Positions 51,797 through 62,200 of a stretch of DNA of 64,000 bases are shown in pieces. Where the stretch lies: positions 1-64,000 of the forward strand of contig CAYUIQ010000004.1 of the NCBI GenBank assembly GCA_964444795.1. Direction: 5' to 3'. Both the position numbers and the translations under genes were made by a program. The stretch is from JABMRP01 sp964444795 (GTDB taxonomy: Bacteria; Planctomycetota; Planctomycetia; Pirellulales; Thermoguttaceae). A model generated the notes under the pieces. That model was not told where the DNA came from and did no database searches. It saw nothing but the letters and a program-made list of their open reading frames with translations. Within the stretch, counting starts at the first letter, position 1. Every line of letters begins with the position of its first letter.

Positions 51797-53038
51797 ATGG
51801 CACGGCGATCCATGGCAGCCATCGCGATGGCCTGCTGCTTGGCAACGGCGGCCGACTGCCCGGCCGCTCAGCAGACGGCCGAACCGTCGGTCCGATACGT
51901 TCCCCTCGATGCCCCGGCAGGCATGTCGCGGGCCGTGGTTGTCCAGGGGCTTCCGCTGGTCCACACACGCCAGCTCTTGCCGCTGGATCGTGAGGGAAGA
52001 CTCGTGGGTGAGGGTTCGGCCGACAAGCAGATTGAACAGGTCCTGGACAATCTGGAGGCGGTGCTGGACGCTGCCGGCTCGGGCCTTGACAAACTCGTTC
52101 GGCTGAACGTCTACGCGCTGTCGCACCAGACGGCCGGCCGCGTGCGCGAGCTGTTGAGCAAGCGTCTGGACCCCGCCGTCCGCCCGGCGATCACCGTGGT
52201 CCTGACGCCACTGCCTCATCGCAAGGCGGTGGTGGCCGTCGATGCGGTCGCAGTGGCCGCCGAGAAAGGCCACGATGTGGCCCTCGAGCGATGCGAGGCC
52301 GTGGCCGGCGACAAGCAGTGCGCCGATGCCGCGGTGATGCCACGAGGCGGCGTGGCGTATCTGTCCGGTCAGCCGGAAAAAGGAGGGCTCGCCGCGTCGG
52401 CCGTCGACAAATCGCTGTCCGCCCTGTTCGGAAGACTCAAACAATTGAAACTCTCGCCGGCGGACGTCGTGCGGGTGAAGGTGTTTCTGACACCGGCTTC
52501 GTCGGCCGACGAGGCGTTGGGCGAGGTGAAAAGGCTCTTCCCGGGCCAACTCACTCCGCCGGTGGTCTTCGTCCAATGGATCGCCTCGGTGCCGGTCGAG
52601 ATCGAGCTTGTTGCGCGGTTGCCGCTGGCGGAACAGTCGCCTCTGACGGAAGGGCCGGCCGAGACCGTCGAACACTACAACCCGCCCGAGGTGATCCCCT
52701 CGCCTACCTTCAGCCGCGCGGCGCTGGTCCGCACCCAGCGGCAGATCTACATTTCCGGTCTGTCGGCGCGCGCCGCGGGCGACGGCGAGGCCCAGGCCCG
52801 CGATGTGTTCGACCAGTTGACGCAGATCCTCTCCGCGACGGGCAGCGACCTGCGTCATCTGGCCAAGGCCACGTACTATGTGTCCGACGATGACGCCAGC
52901 GGCATGCTCAACAAGTTGCGCGGGGAGTTGTACGACCCGGAACGTCCGCCGGCCGCGTCGAAGGTTACGGTGCATGGCGTGGGGAAGTCGAACCGCACGC
53001 TGACGATGGACATGATTGCTGTCGGCAGTGGGCGATAG
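51797..53038 (+). CDS. Exported protein with three RidA/YjgF-like domains
   Basis: 413 residues from ATG 51797 (AGGGAGGAG upstream). A signal peptide (SMAAIAMACCLATAADCPAAQ) precedes three RidA-like units at about 30-160, 165-290 and 300-410. The third is the clearest: RTQRQIYISGLSARAAGDGEAQARDVFDQLTQILSATGSDLRHLAKATYYVSDD. The second has GGVAYLSGQPEKGG and VVRVKVFL. RidA proteins deaminate reactive enamines in the cytoplasm; the active arginine of classic RidA near the C-terminal end is not evident in all units. Role outside the cytoplasm is unknown. Confidence 0.82.
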   Translation: MARRSMAAIAMACCLATAADCPAAQQTAEPSVRYVPLDAPAGMSRAVVVQGLPLVHTRQLLPLDREGRLVGEGSADKQIEQVLDNLEAVLDAAGSGLDKLVRLNVYALSHQTAGRVRELLSKRLDPAVRPAITVVLTPLPHRKAVVAVDAVAVAAEKGHDVALERCEAVAGDKQCADAAVMPRGGVAYLSGQPEKGGLAASAVDKSLSALFGRLKQLKLSPADVVRVKVFLTPASSADEALGEVKRLFPGQLTPPVVFVQWIASVPVEIELVARLPLAEQSPLTEGPAETVEHYNPPEVIPSPTFSRAALVRTQRQIYISGLSARAAGDGEAQARDVFDQLTQILSATGSDLRHLAKATYYVSDDDASGMLNKLRGELYDPERPPAASKVTVHGVGKSNRTLTMDMIAVGSGR

Positions 53039-53260
53039 ATGCAGGGTAACCGTTCACGGGGGACGGTCCCCCTCGCGCTGAATGCGGGAGTGGAGGTGCC
53101 CGCACTGTGCGATATCAAGGAGCCTAACCTGAACCGGGCAATCGATGTTGTGGATCAGGCGCGCGGCCGCGAACCCGAAGGATATTCAAGAGGCCCGCAG
53201 GACCGCCACGCCCCGTTCTCATTGACCACGGGTTACACGGAGGTTACAACCAACTGGTAA
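53039..53260 (+). pseudogene. Remnant of a Gfo/Idh/MocA-family gene
   Basis: Directly after the RidA stop an open stretch encodes GTVPLALNAGVEVPALCDIKEPNLNRAIDVVDQARGREPEGYSRGPQDR, which resembles the internal Rossmann segment (ALCDI...NL-RA, PEGY) of Gfo/Idh/MocA proteins. The frame lacks the beginning of the domain and everything after it, and becomes unrelated near 53200. It looks like a decayed fragment left by recombination, not a working gene. Confidence 0.55.
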
Positions 53261-53361
53261 CATGCCCGGCCAGTGGATTGCTTGGCAGGTTGTCTCCAGT
53301 GCGTTCCAGACAGACCATGGCGTTACCCACCGTCAAGTAACCAAGAAGGTCGAGGCAAGCC

Positions 53362-56300
53362 GTGAAGAAACTCAAAGTCTATTCCATAGCAGCTTGTATG
53401 TGCGCGTTTGCCTGTGCGGCGGCTGCGCAGGATGGCGCCCGACTGCTCCGGCAGTCGGGAATTCAAGGTGGCGTGGTGGTCCATTTGGGTTGCGGAGACG
53501 GAACCCTCACGGAGCAACTCGCGGCGGGCCGGCAGTACGTAGTGCATGGCCTGGACACCGACGCGGCCCATGTCGATGCGGCCCGAAAGCGATTGCTGGC
53601 CGCCGGACGTTACGGCGCCGTTACGATCGACCGCTGGGACGGCCAGCGGCTACCGTACGTGGACGGATTTGTGAACCTGCTGGTGGTTGAGGATGCGGGG
53701 CAGGCCCCCGCGGACGAGCTGCTGCGTGCCTTGGCACCCGGCGGCGTTGTCCTGAAAAAACAGGGCGGTCCGTGGCACAAAACGGTCAAGCCCTGGCCCT
53801 CGGAAATGGACCAATGGACGCATTACTTCCACGGTCCCGACGGCAATCCGGTTGGAGACGACCTGCTGGTGGCGCCTCCCACGCGGCTGCAGTGGCTCGG
53901 CAGCCCGGGCTGGGCGCGGCACCATGACCACATGGCCAGCATGACTTCCCTGGTATCCGCCAACGGCCGCCTCTTCTACATTCTTGACGAAGGTTCGCGG
54001 GCGTCGATCCAACTGCCCTCGCATTGGCGCCTCATCGCCCGCGACGCTTTCAATGGCACGATCCTCTGGAAACGCGACATTCCCGAGTGGGCCAGCAAGG
54101 ACTTCGGCCTGAAAAGCGGCCCGGCGCACCTGTTGCGGCGTCTTGTGGCGGTGGGTGATCGCGTCTACGTGACCCTGGGCATCGACGCGCCCACGTCGAT
54201 CCTGGACGCTGCCACCGGCAAGACTATGGCAACCTGCCAGAACAGCGAAATGACGCGCGAGATCGTGGTAGCTGGCGACACGGCCCTGTTGGTCGTCGGC
54301 CACGAGAAGTCGCGATTGCCTAACTACCGCCGGGTTGGGACGTATGTCTGGTCGAATACGAACGCCTCGAATAAAGGCTGGGGCTGGCAGGGCACGACCC
54401 GGAGTATCGTGGCTTGCGATGCCGTTTCGGGAAAGCTCCGCTGGCGGAAGCAGTCGCCCGTGGCGCCGTGTTCGCTGGCAGTGGAAGCAGGCTCGATCGT
54501 ATTGCACGACGGGCGGACGCTCGTCTGCCTCGACCGGCGCACCGGCAAGACGCGGTGGGAAGCCGAGGAAACGCCCCTGGCACTGCCCGTGCATAGTAAC
54601 ACGGGCCCGCGCGTGTTGATCCACGAGGACATGGTCTTGCTGGCGGCCAACAACGGCAAGGTGTCGGGCTGGACTCTGGACGAGGGAAAGAAAGTCTGGG
54701 AGAACCGGCAGAAACCCAGCGGCCACATGTCGCTAAGAGACCTGTTCGTGGTCGACGGCCTCGCGTGGACCGCCGCGATTGCTGGCAGCCGTGACGACGG
54801 CGTTTGGGCCGGATACGATCCGAAGACCGGCCAGAAGAAGCGCGAGTTTCCGCCCGACGTCCAACTGCACTGGTTCCACCATCGCTGCTATCCGTCGAAA
54901 GCGAGCGGGAAGTATCTGCTCGCGGGCCGCAACGGCACCGAGTACGTGGACTTGGAAAAAGAGCATTGGACGCCCAACCACTGGTTCCGTGGCGGCTGCA
55001 TCTACGGCGTCATGCCCTGCAACGGGATGACCTACGCCTCAATGGACGCGTGTGGCTGCCAACTGGAGGCCAAGCTCAACGGGTTCAAGGCCCTTTCGCC
55101 GGCCCGCGTGCCGCAACCTGCGCCCGACGAACTTACCGGCCAGTCCCGCTTGGAACGGGGCCCGGCCTATGGTCGGACCCCGGGCCCGGTTGCCGGCTCC
55201 GGCGACTGGTTGACATTTCGACGCGATCAGGTACGTAGCAGCGCTATGTTAGTTGGACTGGAAGAGACGGGCAGTAATTGGGAAACACAACTCGGCGGGC
55301 GTCTGACCCAGCCCACCATTGCCGCCGGAAAGCTGTTCGTCGCGTCGCGCGACACGCATACCCTCCACGCGCTGAACGCCGATACCGGAAAGGCGCTCTG
55401 GTCCTACACAACCGGCGGGCAGAGCGATACTCCGCCCACCTATTGGAATGGGCTGGTCGTCTTCGGGTCGGCCGACGGATACGTCTACGCGATTGGTGCA
55501 AACGACGGAATGCTGGCGTGGCGTTTCCGCGCGGCGCCGGTGGACCAGCGGATGATGGCCTGGGAGCAGATCGAATCGGCCTGGCCCGTGCATGGCAGCG
55601 TGCTGGTGCGCGAAAACGCCGAAGGCCGGGCGATCGCCTATTGCACGGCCGGTCGCAGTCTTTACCTCGACGGCGGCATCCGCTTCCTGCGACTCGATGC
55701 GGCCACCGGAAAGCTGCTGGGAGAGGTCGTATGGAACGAGAAAGATCCGGAAAGCGACCAGAGCATGCACGACGCCTACCTGAAAACAACCCCGGGCAAC
55801 ACGATGCCCGTCGGCCTTTCCGACGTGTTGTCGTGCGACGGAAGGAACCTCTGGATGCGCTCGCAGAAGATCGATTTCGAGGGAAAACGATCGGAGATGA
55901 CGGTCCTGCCGGCCACGGATCAACCGGCGGAAGACGCCCATCTGTTCTGCCAGATCGGGTTCGTCGACGATTCGTATTTCTTCCGTTCCTATTGGACGTA
56001 CGGTCGCCGCATGACGGGTGGGTACGGCGGTTGGTATCAGGCCGGGCGTTATGTTCCCTCGGGACGTATCCTCTGCTTCGATGATGAAGCCGTGTACGGC
56101 TATGGCCGCAAGCCCGAGTACATGGTCAATGCGTCGGTGGTCGAATATCAACTCTTCGCCGCCAACAAGGCGGTTAGTCCGGAGGATATCGCCGCCACGC
56201 AGAGGGCGGAGCGAAGCATGAGTCAGCGCCGGCCCGAGCGGAACGCGGCTTCCTCGGATTGGCGCGTGCGGTGGTATTTTGCGAAGGAAGAACTGTCCGC

Positions 56301-57249
56301 GGCGCGGCTTCAATGGTCGGTGGACCAACCGTCGATCTTCGCTCGCGCTATGTGTATCGCGGGCGACCAACTGTTCGTGGCCGGTCCGCCCGACGTGGTG
56401 GACGAGCGCTTCGCCTACCACGGTCCTGACGATCCGCAGGTCCGGGCCCTGCTCGCGCGACAGGAAGACGCTTACGCCGGCGGTCAGGGCGGCCAGTTGT
56501 GGGTGGTCGACAAGACCGACGGCAAAGCGATCGCCCGGTACGCGATGGAAACGATCCCCGTGTTCGACGGCATGGCGGCGGCGGGGGGGCGCCTGTATCT
56601 GAGCACAATCGACGGCCGCGTCATGTCGTTGACCGGTTCCGGCATGGCGGCCTTGCCGTCGCTTGATGCGCGGCCGCTGCGGACCGTATGGGACGAGCCC
56701 GAGGACCCGAACTACCTCCTGCCGCTACCGGAACCGAAAGATGAAGACTTCGCCACCGTGCGAGGATGCAAGGTGTTTGCGTCGAAATTGGGATATCGCC
56801 TGAAGGCAAACGGCAAGGGAACATTGGGCGTGGCGTTGAAGAAGCTCGACGAGCCGATCACGGGCACGGCCACGTTCCGCACACGGATCCGTGCCGTGCC
56901 GGAGGCACAGGGCCTGCTGCGCAACGGATACCTGGCATTCGGCGCCAGCGCGAAGGAAGCGGAACTCGTTAAGTGTGGCGTTCGTCTCCAGCCCCAGCAG
57001 GCCAGCATTATCCAGGGACCGCTCTTGGATGAAGGGCGGGCAGCCGTCTCCGCCGGAGTCGACGCTCCCGAGACCAAAGGGCTGGAGGTGGTCGTGACGG
57101 TCGACTTGGCGGCGCACAAAGTCTCGTGCGTCGCCAACGGCGTGAAACTCGAAGCGAAGTTGAAGTCTCCGTTACCCACGATCACCCACCTCGGCTACGT
57201 GATGGACAGCGCGCTGATCGACGTGGCCGGTATCGAAATCGAGAGGTGA
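53362..57249 (+). CDS. Exported methyltransferase-like domain fused to a PQQ-type beta-propeller
   Basis: 1295 residues from GTG 53362 (GAGG 6 bases upstream). Signal peptide ends near CAAAAQ. Residues 28-140 resemble a class I SAM methyltransferase: VVHLGCGDGTLTEQLAAGRQYVVHGLDTDAAHVDAARKRL and LLRALAPGGVVLKKQ. The next 900 residues are PQQ/WD-like repeats (e.g. LFYILDEG, ALDAATGKTMATC, VCLDRRTGKTRWEAEE, LHALNADTGKALWSYTTGG), probably two propellers. A final beta domain follows. The fusion is a known planctomycete layout but its function is unknown. Confidence 0.85.
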   Translation: MKKLKVYSIAACMCAFACAAAAQDGARLLRQSGIQGGVVVHLGCGDGTLTEQLAAGRQYVVHGLDTDAAHVDAARKRLLAAGRYGAVTIDRWDGQRLPYVDGFVNLLVVEDAGQAPADELLRALAPGGVVLKKQGGPWHKTVKPWPSEMDQWTHYFHGPDGNPVGDDLLVAPPTRLQWLGSPGWARHHDHMASMTSLVSANGRLFYILDEGSRASIQLPSHWRLIARDAFNGTILWKRDIPEWASKDFGLKSGPAHLLRRLVAVGDRVYVTLGIDAPTSILDAATGKTMATCQNSEMTREIVVAGDTALLVVGHEKSRLPNYRRVGTYVWSNTNASNKGWGWQGTTRSIVACDAVSGKLRWRKQSPVAPCSLAVEAGSIVLHDGRTLVCLDRRTGKTRWEAEETPLALPVHSNTGPRVLIHEDMVLLAANNGKVSGWTLDEGKKVWENRQKPSGHMSLRDLFVVDGLAWTAAIAGSRDDGVWAGYDPKTGQKKREFPPDVQLHWFHHRCYPSKASGKYLLAGRNGTEYVDLEKEHWTPNHWFRGGCIYGVMPCNGMTYASMDACGCQLEAKLNGFKALSPARVPQPAPDELTGQSRLERGPAYGRTPGPVAGSGDWLTFRRDQVRSSAMLVGLEETGSNWETQLGGRLTQPTIAAGKLFVASRDTHTLHALNADTGKALWSYTTGGQSDTPPTYWNGLVVFGSADGYVYAIGANDGMLAWRFRAAPVDQRMMAWEQIESAWPVHGSVLVRENAEGRAIAYCTAGRSLYLDGGIRFLRLDAATGKLLGEVVWNEKDPESDQSMHDAYLKTTPGNTMPVGLSDVLSCDGRNLWMRSQKIDFEGKRSEMTVLPATDQPAEDAHLFCQIGFVDDSYFFRSYWTYGRRMTGGYGGWYQAGRYVPSGRILCFDDEAVYGYGRKPEYMVNASVVEYQLFAANKAVSPEDIAATQRAERSMSQRRPERNAASSDWRVRWYFAKEELSAARLQWSVDQPSIFARAMCIAGDQLFVAGPPDVVDERFAYHGPDDPQVRALLARQEDAYAGGQGGQLWVVDKTDGKAIARYAMETIPVFDGMAAAGGRLYLSTIDGRVMSLTGSGMAALPSLDARPLRTVWDEPEDPNYLLPLPEPKDEDFATVRGCKVFASKLGYRLKANGKGTLGVALKKLDEPITGTATFRTRIRAVPEAQGLLRNGYLAFGASAKEAELVKCGVRLQPQQASIIQGPLLDEGRAAVSAGVDAPETKGLEVVVTVDLAAHKVSCVANGVKLEAKLKSPLPTITHLGYVMDSALIDVAGIEIER

Positions 57250-57290
57250 AGCGGCCCTGCGATTTCACCGTGAACACACGCTTTCTCCCC

Positions 57291-57335
57291 ATCCATCGGT
57301 TTGCCACTTTCCCTCGGATGAGTTTCCTGGGAAGG
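57291..57335. repeat. 45-bp dispersed repeat, copy 2
   Basis: Begins CCATCGGTTTGCCAC and ends TGGGAAGGAC; matches copy 1 (43186-43230) at 42 of 45 positions, differing by G/A at one site and TT/CC at another. It lies in the short gap between two converging genes. Confidence 0.7.
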
Positions 57336-57348
57336 ACGGCGTTCGGTG

Positions 57349-58794
57349 TCACTCGTGGAAGCTGAACGAATAGAGCTTCGAGTCTCTCAGTTCGAACCGC
57401 AAACGAATTTCGTTGCCTTGGCGTGCTTTGAGTGAGAACCCTTCCTTCCACTGTACCTCGCCGTCGGTGACGGTTTCTGTAATCGGTTCACCTTCGGCCA
57501 GTTTCTTGTTCTGCCGATCGAGAACCGTGACCTTGATGGACCCGTTCTGGCGAACGTCCGCCGAAAGGCGGAGTGTCTCGCCGGTGCAAGCGATCGGCGT
57601 GGTTGTCATCAGAGCGGGTTGGTTGCTTTCGACCGGTTCGTAGCCCGCGAAGCCGTCGGGTCGCAGGGTCGCCAGGCAGAGAAAGGCGTTGCGCCAGTTG
57701 CCGTGATGCCAGTCGCTGCCGCCGTAGTAGACGCGGATCTGGTCCTCCTGGAAGACCGGATACGCGCCGGCATACACGCAGCCCCAGTCGTAGGCCATTT
57801 CCTTCTCGCTGTTGGCGATCAGGGGTGTGTCGGGGCAGACGCGGTGCCACGTCACCGTATCGGGACTCCAGGCCAGTTCGCACCAGACGCGGTCCTCTTT
57901 CGGATAGATAACTGCCACCAGCCCGAGGTAAACCCCACCGTGGAAGAAGGTCGGCATGGCATACGTCTGGTGGCCTCTATCCGTTCCCTCGAGTACGACT
58001 TTGGCCTTGGTCCACTTGAGGAAGTCGTCGCTCTCGGTCCGGGCGACCTGGCGCCCTTGCCCGCCCCAGGTGCGGGTGATTCCCACGTATTTGCCCAAGG
58101 TGGGCGCCCAAAGCGCATTGTTGTGAGTGTCACCCGCCACGTCGATTTCCGGGCAAGGTATGGCTTTGCCCCAGTGAATCCCGTCGGCCGAGAAAGCGAC
58201 GGCGACTCCCTGGAAGAAGGCCTTGTAACGTCGTGCCGGGTCCGGATCGCGAAGGTCCTTGAACACACCGGCGCCGTGCGGCCCTCGCCAGAGAATGTTG
58301 TTCCGCTTGGAGCCCTCGAACTCCACCAACCCCAGTTGGGGTTTGTCCCACTTGATTCCATCTTTGGAAACGGCGTAGCAAATGGCCATCTCCCGGCCAC
58401 GCGGCGGTCGGTAACGCGTCTCGCGCCGCTGTTGGAGCGTCATCCCGGCGGCCGAATTGTCGACGATAAAGGGACTATACCAGCACTTGTACAGTTTGTC
58501 TTCCTGGTCATAGATTACATTGGCATACAGGTTATCGAATCGTTTCTCCCAGGGCTTGTCCTCCGCCATCAGTGGGTTGTGCTTGCTCTTGACCGGCTTG
58601 CCGAGCGCCAGTGTCGCGTTTTCGGCCGTCTCGATGATCCGGGAATCGAGCACCAGGAATCGCGTTCGCCTGACCGACGATTTCGCGGCCGTTTCGTCCG
58701 CCGTGGCACGACTGGCCGTGAGGGGTGTTGAAATCAGGGCCAAGATTACCATAATCCTGGCTTGTCGGCTGAGCGTGTTGCTCTGCTTTGGCAT
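57349..58794 (-). CDS. Exported GH32/43-like five-bladed propeller protein
   Basis: 481 residues from ATG 58794, with AGGGAG 7 bases upstream; an in-frame start at 58818 is less well placed. Signal peptide ARIMVILALISTPLTASRA. The body shows the blade pattern of glycoside hydrolase family 32/43/130-like proteins: NVIYDQEDKLYKCWYSPF, AICYAVSKDGIKWDKPQLGLVEFEGSKRNNIL, DPDPARRYKAFFQG, VAVAFSADGIHWGKAI and ARTESDDFLKWTKAKVVL. Catalytic residues could not be assigned, so activity is not claimed. Converges with the methyltransferase-propeller gene. Confidence 0.78.
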   Translation of the reverse strand: MPKQSNTLSRQARIMVILALISTPLTASRATADETAAKSSVRRTRFLVLDSRIIETAENATLALGKPVKSKHNPLMAEDKPWEKRFDNLYANVIYDQEDKLYKCWYSPFIVDNSAAGMTLQQRRETRYRPPRGREMAICYAVSKDGIKWDKPQLGLVEFEGSKRNNILWRGPHGAGVFKDLRDPDPARRYKAFFQGVAVAFSADGIHWGKAIPCPEIDVAGDTHNNALWAPTLGKYVGITRTWGGQGRQVARTESDDFLKWTKAKVVLEGTDRGHQTYAMPTFFHGGVYLGLVAVIYPKEDRVWCELAWSPDTVTWHRVCPDTPLIANSEKEMAYDWGCVYAGAYPVFQEDQIRVYYGGSDWHHGNWRNAFLCLATLRPDGFAGYEPVESNQPALMTTTPIACTGETLRLSADVRQNGSIKVTVLDRQNKKLAEGEPITETVTDGEVQWKEGFSLKARQGNEIRLRFELRDSKLYSFSFHE

Positions 58795-59202
58795 TTGATG
58801 GCTCCCTACAAGGACCATTGGTCCGCCGAAGGCGGAAAGCCCGGTAAACCGGACTGACGGTCAGCCCGTACCACCCACGAAATATCCTGAAGAACCGTAA
58901 GTTGCTTGATGTCCCATTGGACTGATCCTCCTGATTCGGGGAGGTCGCCGGGGACCCCTCAAGGGATTATCCCATGACAAGGGGTCTTGACGCAATCGTT
59001 CAACCCTAACGGAGCCCAGACAATCTGCTGCCGCGATGAGAGGACGACAAAATGAATGCGGATGACTGAGAAGCCGGAGCGAGAATGATGATCGCGGCAT
59101 GGGCCATGTTCGGTATGGTTGCCGGCGCACGTCTGGCGATTGGGCAGCCCGGACCGGCGCCGCCCGACGAGAAACAGGACATGCGACGGGAACAGCCTTA
59201 CG
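58795..59202. other. 408-bp gap without a supported gene
   Basis: Short inverted repeats such as CCGCCGAAGGCGG and CCGGTAAACCGG occur at about 58822-58850. A plus-strand ORF beginning at 59085 looks like a signal peptide at first but then runs antisense into the next gene and was not accepted. Confidence 0.5.
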
Positions 59203-62200
59203 TTATCGCACGGGTTGTCCGATGGTCGGCCCAACTGCTGGAGTATCAGGCTTTCCACGATCCGGTGCCGAGTATGGGTCGTTTCGGAGAAACACTTTGG
59301 CGCGGAGCGACTCGTTCTCGAAGGTCAGCCCGAAATCCGCGGAGCGGATACTCTTGGCATGCACCGGCAATGACGGGCCTCGCATCGGCGATCCGGGATG
59401 GCCGTACACGGTGGATTCGAAGGTTTTCCAGTGATCGTTCCAGACGTAGGCCCCTCCCCCTGGACACAACAACTTGGTCTGCCAGAGGCTTTCGTGCAGC
59501 CCGATCGGATCCTTATTCGGGAAAAGTCGCTTCCACTCGTTGAGGATGGGCAGATTTGCCCAGGATCTCTGCTGCATCAGCTCTCGATAGTCGCCGGTGA
59601 TTTGGCTGAGGAGGGTCAAACAGTGTTGTTCTACATGCACCGTCACATTCTCACCGCGCACGGTCTGTTCTTCGGTGCTTCGTTGGCCCACGGGCTCTTG
59701 GTGGCCCCGCGGGCGGCCGATCCGTCGATCGATGGCGCGCTGGAGCACGCTTTCACGAAAGGCGATGGTCAGTGCGGTGCCGGAAGCCGTGTAGTAGATC
59801 GACGGCGAGTCGAGGCCCTGCAGGGCATCACGAATCTCCTGGGAAATCTCAAACTTGAGGGCTTCCCGTAGCGACACTTTTGTATACGGTTCGTCGCGAT
59901 ACGTTCGCGACTCCCAAGTCAGCATCCCCGGGATGGTTTGCTCCAAGAACGCGCGCAAACCGCTGAGAAACTTCGCCAGTTTCAGCCCGCTGGTTACTTC
60001 GAGTTCGATACCCACGGGCATTTGGAGCAAGACGAGCGGTCGGACTTGGGGTGACTTCAGCATACGCGACCGCTCGTCTTCGGAAATCGCCGGAAACTCT
60101 TTCCAGAACGGATCGTCGTCGACATACACCGTGACCGTCCCGCCAAACCATCCGAGCGGATCGTCGCCGATTGTGTCTCGTTGTTCGCGCAGAGCCATTG
60201 CGGCAAACATCAAATAGCTGCGCATCGGTTCGGACTTCTTATTGACCGCCAACGTGATCCGTGCCAGCGCGTCGGGCGATTCACCGTCGGGCAACGAAAT
60301 CGACGCACCCTGCACGATCGATCTCAGTTGAGAATAGCTCGAGCGGACCGTCAAGGGCATCACGGTCACGTCGGCCGATACGCCGTCGTCGCCAACTCCC
60401 AATCGCATCGCAATCGGGTCGAAGGCGACGGTCCACTTCCGCTGGTAAGCGGTCCGCCAGCGGCGATAGGCGGATGCCTCCGCCGGGGTTACCCGGTCCA
60501 GCGGCAGTTCGGCGACGGGTGTCATGAAATCGAGCGATCCATGGAGCGGAGAGTAGATGCCGCCGGTGCCGGCCACGAAGTCGGGGAACATACCGCGGGG
60601 CAACCCCGCCAGCGGTGAGTTCAGCGACGAATCGACGTAGATCGCCTGGGCCTCGGAGAGCACGGCTGCATTTCGGATGCGGCGTGCCTGGCCGATTCGC
60701 CAGCGAGGTCCGCACCAGCGACGAATCGCGGCGTCGCTGATCACCACCAAGCCCGTTTCCTCGGCATCTCCAATCGGATACCGATCGCGGAAGTAGATGT
60801 ATTCTCGCGAACCCCCGAGCGACGGTTCCCGTGCCGACCGCACGTCGGCAATACGACGTAACTGATACATCGAATTGGTGAGAACGACGAAATCATCGAC
60901 GCTTGCCACGTAGCTGCTCACGCGCCGGTCGGGCGATTGCACGCCGTGATAGGGAAGTCCCCCGATTTCCCCGTGTACGAACCTGGCTTCGGCGTGCCGC
61001 TTCGCCACGGAAGCGATCTCTTCTCGCAGCAGTTCCGCCAGCATGGCCGGCCGAGGTGATTCGAACAGCACGGCCACGTCGGTGCCCATGCTCGCATGGA
61101 TGTCCGACCCCGTCAGCGCCACACTCTGGACCAGCGACGGCTTGAGGAGTTGTTCCATTCGGTCCAGGGAGACGCACATCTGGCGCTCGTACCGCTGGCC
61201 GGTTCGGTGGTTCTCCGACCGCGGTTGCAGGAGGCGGAGAATCACGGTCTCCTTCTCGCCGGCATGCTTCCCGAGTTTGATTCCATCGGCAACCGAGCGA
61301 AAGAAGACCGCGTGCTGGTCGGCCGGAACATACGAGGCGAGAGGATCGACCTGGGGATGCAGATTCCGCGTAAGGCTTTTCCAATCGAAGGACCGCACGG
61401 TGATTCCCGGTAGCGAACTAATCGGCACCGTGGACTGACCGTCGCGCGTTTCGGTCAGTCGCTGATCGAGCGACAGATTTTCGCTGATCGCCCGGCCGCT
61501 GGTGAGCATGGCGTACCAATCCATGAGTTTCGTGTCGGCCATCGCCCGGGCAACGGGGGCCGGTGCCAACTTGACCCCCGGCCCACCCTGCAAACGTGCG
61601 GCCGCGTCTCGGGCTTGATGGCGGAACCAAGCGGCGCCCGGAATGCCGAGGTCTCTCAAACGCCGGTAGTGCGACAGCTTGACCCGGTAAAACGTCTCGC
61701 GATCGGAGCCGCGGTTGTCCATCGTAAATCGCAGTCGCACCATGGGTTTGTCGCCGGCATCCGGAAGAAACAGCCATCCCGAGGGGGCATGGTTTGCCTC
61801 GGTCCGTGCAACGACCATCCCACGGCGCCCCCCTGCATTTGTTCGCGCGTTCAAGTCGACGTATGCCTCGCCGGTGCCGTCGAGTACCGCGTAGGGCAAC
61901 ATCATTCTGTTCTGTCGGCTGGGTTGGGTCGAGTTGGACGCCGGCGTGGGCAATCGACCGCTGGTGATTTTCAGCTCATCCAACGGGACGGCGAAGTATC
62001 TCCCGTGGCCCGTTATACTGGGCGGAATCGAGGGCAAGGGGAGGTAATCCCCGGCCAAGGGTTCCGTGTGAGAGACGGGGCGGACGGGCGGCTGGGGCGG
62101 TGCGACCCTCGGTTTGTTCGCTGCGGGCGGTCGCGACGCCTGGGGTTTCAGTGCGGTGTGAGTCACGGGGTCTTCCGCAACACGTTCCAGCAGCAGCGAG

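Noticed and set aside
59085..59543. Plus-strand ORF with a signal-like start
   Set aside because: After about 40 residues it runs antisense inside the well-supported gene at 59203-62508 and shows no family likeness.
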